Below are positions 60,106 to 64,000 of a stretch of DNA of 64,000 nucleotides, in pieces. Positions within the stretch are counted from its first letter, which is position 1; each line of letters starts with the position of its first letter. The translations under genes and the position numbers were made by a program. This stretch comes from Agelas oroides (lineage: Eukaryota > Porifera > Demospongiae > Agelasida > Agelasidae), in the NCBI GenBank assembly GCA_949130485.1, contig OX422191.1, forward strand, positions 9,171,446-9,235,445, in the 5' to 3' direction. The notes under the pieces were generated by a model. That model was not told the DNA's origin, did not search any database, and saw only the letters and a list, made by a program, of their open reading frames with translations.

Positions 60106-61520
60106 GTGTTGAAATGACTGCAGAAAAACAAAACTACAGCTAAAGAGAATACAGGTAGCTACACGAACCAGAAGAAGGCATCCAATCCAAGCATCAATTT
60201 GTTATTCATTTGCCCCATGAATAATGGTATCTTACATCACTATTTTACCTCACTCTGCAACCAGAATAAATTTATTCATTGTACAGCATAATGCGTTTCT
60301 GTACTTCACTTTTGAAAACTAGACTGTTTACTCCGCTAGATTGTTTTTGGCTGTACCTTGGGTAAACCGTCTAGCAGAGTATATCTGCATTATACTCCTT
60401 GTATGGGTAGTATATCCAATACTGTTGCTACATGCTTTGACTGAGCCTATCTGTGAAGAAAAGATCGCAAGGTACTTACCTAAATTAGCCAAAGGTTGCT
60501 CACACACAATAATTATAGCTATCAAATACTGCGTCAGGTTGACCCGTTACATAAAGGTGTGCTAATCACAAGTGAGGAAGTCACAACTAGCCTAATACCT
60601 AGGTCTGGGTGTGAGGCTAAGTCACAACAGATAGTGAAAAGCACCACACATTGACACGTCCCCTACCCACATGCATTGCATTAATGGCATAAAGTTTGGG
60701 TATAGCAGAGTCAAAACAACTTGAGCTATAACACCATCTAGAAAAAGGGAAGCCTAAAATAGTAGAAGCACACACATGCATAAAATACTGCTATTATTCT
60801 GCAATTGTTCTGCTGATGTCGACTATGTATCCAGCAGCCATACTGTGGTTAGATTCAGTCACAATCATGAAGACAGGTGTTCAGAAATTGAAGCCTCAGA
60901 TGTACTATTGTTCTGTGCTCAGCACAACTGTCTACTTTGTGTTGTAAACATATTGTCATTGTCTAACCCCCAACTCTAACCATTGTGAATCCATTATTCT
61001 TAAATTACAAGATTTGTTACTGCAAGACCAGCCAAGTAAGTCTCAGACAACAGGTAGCCTTGTAGCTAAGACACCGAATTGTTCTCAATAAAATCTGCTA
61101 CAGGAGGTAGTATATTATGACGAGAATATACAGTGTCTCTCAGTGCATCATATTGTTGTAACAATCCTGACCCCTGAATGCATCCAACCTGACCTAATCC
61201 TAGTCCACCTTAAGGTCCTTTCTTGCCCCATGCCAGCTTCATTCCATGATTTCTCACTCAAATAGAGATTAAACTTCCATCTCACTCATTTTACTGTCTA
61301 ACCGTTGCCTCTGTTCATAAATTGTACCCATAATTTGTTAGAAATACTCACATGAACGGTGATCCACGCAGCTATATAAGGCTAGTCACGTTGTAATTCT
61401 GTGTAGGGGTCTTTCAACACGAGCTCGAGGCTGACCTTTAGTAAATACTTACAAACATTATTATACTCCCTCAGCAGCTGCGGCAACAATACTGGGACCC
61501 CTGTATCTTGTAAAGAAGAA
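60106..61520. other. Upstream region of the Pmp-like gene
   Basis: Holds the 32-bp foldback at 60588. No exon recognised; frames are short. Probably includes the promoter and a 5' UTR. Confidence 0.45.
60588..60619. mobile_element. Minimal TAGYCT element, 32 bp, with 9-bp TSD
   Basis: Starts TAGCCTAATACCTAGG and ends TGGGTGTGAGGCTA. TSD AGTCACAAC at 60579-60587 and 60620-60628. Little more than two ends. Confidence 0.85.
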
Positions 61521-61523
61521 CGC

Positions 61524-61670
61524 ATGTGGATGCACTCGCGCCGTAATACGATACTAATTAAACGGGGCGTGGCAAGACTACGATCGCTGCCATGCGCCAG
61601 TGCTCAGGTGTCGATTCCTGAGGCCATCGTCTGCGCTGTTCCCAAGGCGAACGACAGCCAAGTTTTCAAG
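61524..61670 (+). CDS. Possible first exon of an unknown, mitochondrial-type protein
   Basis: From ATG 61524 the frame reads MWMHSRRNTILIKRGVARLR, a basic stretch without acids like a mitochondrial presequence, then VSIPEAIVCAVPKANDSQVF and a good donor (CAAG|GTGAGG) in phase 0. No downstream exon was found before the broken Pmp copy. It may be the remains of a truncated gene or chance. Confidence 0.28.
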
Positions 61671-61825
61671 GTGAGGCTACCCAACATCACTGCCACCACC
61701 TCCCCAAGTCATGCTACACTAGCAGTGCCGGAGCCAGCTATTTTAGACTGGTACGGCCATTGCGTGCGCTTAAGTGTGAATACGCTAGGGGGATCTGGGG
61801 GCATGCTCCCCCAGGAAAAAAAGAG

Positions 61826-61914
61826 AGTCTGCCGTTCCGCAGCGCTGATCGCTTTCAGTACGCGGACCGCGTACTGAAAGCGATCGGCGCCGCGGAACGG
61901 AAAGGGTCTGGCTT
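61826..61914. repeat. Long hairpin, ~40-bp arms
   Basis: GCCGTTCCGCAGCGCTGATC...GCTTTCAGTACGCGG pairs with CCGCGTACTGAAAGC...GATCGGCGCCGCGGAACGG with few mismatches. Related words occur at 19.80-19.87 kb (GCAAGCCAGACCC, GATCGCTTTCA). Confidence 0.75.
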
Positions 61915-62432
61915 GCGAGCTAAGATCACTCTTCTCTGGGATCACACGGGTGGACTACCGTTGAACTGCTCGGCTAGAGTGACGAGTTGGCAGATACTGA
62001 ACATCAGAGGAAACCTCGAGGAATCCCAAAGTCAAAGAGTGGCAGGAGGGTGTGGTCCTGGTTCGTCTACTGCCGTTTCGTCTACTTTAGGTTCGTCTAA
62101 ACCTGTTTCGTCTACCATTGATTCTATGCAAAAATACAAAAATAATATATTTACTTGCCTACCCAATAACTAAGAGCTGTTAGATAGTCTATGATGGTGT
62201 AGTAAACCTAATCATGCAACATATAGTGAGTGGGTACGTACTAAACTAATGAACTAGCTGATGTATTGCTTGCTTATTACCTGATTGTATACATACATAC
62301 ATACATACATACCACATTAATAAGGCTGTTGCTACAAAGAGGTACGTACAACTACCAAACTAGTTATTTAGGGAACCATAATTGTACACCTTCTCGCATT
62401 TGTTTCTTCATCATTGCTTAATTCCTGTGTGC
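61915..62432. other. Intergenic with short repeats
   Basis: TTTCGTCTA / GTTCGTCTA occurs four times in 62062-62122; a (CATA)n run lies at 62289-62311. No exon recognised. Confidence 0.5.
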
Positions 62433-64000
62433 TCATGCTCTTGTGCAGTTTGTGGCACTGGTTTCGTACTCTCCTGGGTTTATCAGCCGGTCTGGCAGAG
62501 AGTCAGTATCAGACTCAGTTTCAATTTCACCATCTCCGATTTGTGTCATGCGTGTTTTCAAAGCTGCACACATTCTTTTAAGGTATCGAATGATCCCAGT
62601 CACATTTGCAAGCTGAAAACCCAGGATGCCAATGAATGTTGCAAGTGCTATGGATACAGAGGTATACCCAACTACAAGCTGATTTCTGTATGAGTGATTG
62701 ACATAGAAGGTAGCCCCAACCAGGATGATGAGGTTCAGAGCAAACGAACCCTCCAGGGCATCTAGACACCAGTTCCTGTAAACCCCACCACTGACCCATG
62801 CCCACATTTGAAGAACTCCAGTTGCCACTAGAATTGCAAGAAGGTTGATGCTGGTACCTTCCTGAGAATTGAATTCAAAAGCCAACACTAAAAGGAAAGC
62901 AAAGCGAAGCATAAGCAGCAGTCCAGGCCAATAGCGATGTTTCGCTTTGTAAGGCGCGTGGTATGAATCCATGAAAGGTTTAGCCTGTTAATCCATGAAA
63001 AGAGCCTCAAATGTGACATGGCCTGCAGCCACTGACCAAAGAGAAGCAAGAGAGTGTAAGGAAGAAAGAGGAAGAGGAAGACAAGCACTGCCACTATGAA
63101 GAGTGGAATGTGTTTGCCACTGAGATAGTCAATGTTGGCATCATACAGCCACACCATTCTGTTATATGCTGGATATTCAAGGTAGGTGATATAAAGGGCA
63201 GTGATCAATGTGCGGAGGATCTTTGTGTATGAGAGGAGGATGAGTGTCGCCAAGACAGAAACTGGGTTGTTGCCAAGCAGCTTCGCAAATCTGTGTGAGA
63301 AATTACTAACAAGAATAGTGAGTCCTACTAGCACCCAAATATACACTGGAAACACAAACTGCAGCCATGTTTTGCTGTAAGTGTCCAATCCATTGTAGAA
63401 ACATGTTTCAATACCAAAGTCAAGGTTTAGCCACGCAATGAATATTGAAAAGCCATCAGTAGATTCCACTGGTAGAAAGATTGTACGACTGACTCCAACA
63501 ATATTGGCATAGAACATTAGGCCACTCAGTGTTCCTGTTGCCACTGTCAGTTTGCAGACAAGTAGTAACAAGACCAGTGCTACTCCCATCACTGCAAGAG
63601 GGACGAGCAAGATAAGATGGCTGTTGGTACACTGCTTGCAATGAGAAGTACCTAGTACCAGACTGTAACCTTCTTTGCAGGCACCACACAAGAGGCTTGA
63701 TCTGTTATAAGCACACTGAATGTTGGTATCATTGAGAGAGAACACTACTTTATGAGAGACACAGTAGTCAAAGGGGCTGAATGGATGGAGAATTAGTCCT
63801 TGAGATTGGTCATACCCAACCCAAAATCGCCGGCTTGAACAGCGTGTTATTTGTCCTAATCCAGAAGTTATGTTGCACTGACGTAGGCCAGCATATTTTG
63901 CAAGTCTTGGCTCACAGACACATAAACGTACTAACTCAGACATGTTCAATCCAGGGGGGCAGCTTTGATTGATATTCAAGCCAAGCTTCAGCCTTTTGCT
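62433..64000 (-). pseudogene. Second Pmp-like membrane protein, broken, runs off the right edge
   Basis: From the right edge the frame matches the 56-60 kb gene from the post-repeat linker (SCPPGLNMSELVRLCVCEPR) through the Cys cluster and the first TM helices. Near 62979-62993 it has lost seven bases relative to the intact copy (TTAACAGGCTAAACC versus 22 bases), so the frame changes just before MDSYHAPYKAKHRYWPGL. The rest is open in the new frame to 62433 and ends early (CTRA), without the charged tail. Apart from this it is close to its neighbour. A sequencing error at the deletion is possible; the beta-helix part lies outside the window. Confidence 0.75.

Overview
This is a metazoan nuclear window, most likely from a demosponge. 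It shows spliced genes with short GT-AG introns (one GC-AG). Conserved animal genes (SKP1, METTL13/eEF1AKNMT, CCDC174) sit beside families expanded in sponges: Death/NHL proteins, a protein kinase fused to Kelch repeats, and large membrane proteins with Pmp-like GGAIY repeats. The species assignment is inference from gene content; no database was searched.

Layout. 0-7.6 kb: a minus-strand cluster of decayed paralogues of a Death, coiled-coil, filamin, transmembrane, NHL-propeller family. The only copy with an open 5' part lies on the plus strand at 36.25-38.18 kb. 9.6-14.8 kb: a divergent pair of small acidic one-TM proteins sharing a promoter with two CACTTCCGG boxes. 15.3-19.7 kb: METTL13 in nine exons. 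20.5-24.2 kb: a TTCGAATGG minisatellite, a 3.07-kb element with ~1-kb inverted arms, and a stray METTL13 exon fragment. 24.4-26.6 kb: SKP1. 26.7-28.0 kb: a 1.3-kb TIR element holding a second inverted-repeat element. 29.4-35.6 kb: intronless kinase-Kelch gene and CCDC174, head to head. 38.6-41.7 kb: a seven-exon orphan, possibly axonemal. 42.95-55.7 kb: a ~1,990-residue Ser/Thr-rich nuclear-type protein with three microexons; one of its introns hosts an opposite-strand secreted Cys-rich gene (45.1-47.2 kb). 56.1-64 kb: one intact and one broken Pmp-like multi-pass membrane protein in tandem.

A second theme is a dense family of foldback elements with ends TAGYCTYGTTCCCAG / CTGGGAACGAGRCTA. At least six members, from 32 bp to 1.3 kb, are flanked by perfect 9-bp target duplications. 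They sit in introns, in a minisatellite, and in one case provide the stop codon of a gene.

The best candidate for an undescribed system is the Death-NHL family. Its order (Death, coiled coil, filamin repeat, single TM, six NHL blades) looks like a TRIM-NHL protein whose RING/B-box has been replaced by a Death domain and which has been put in a membrane. It could be a type II receptor with a propeller outside and a death adaptor inside. Exon structures were built by hand from splice consensus, reading phase and homology; most close in frame over every exon.
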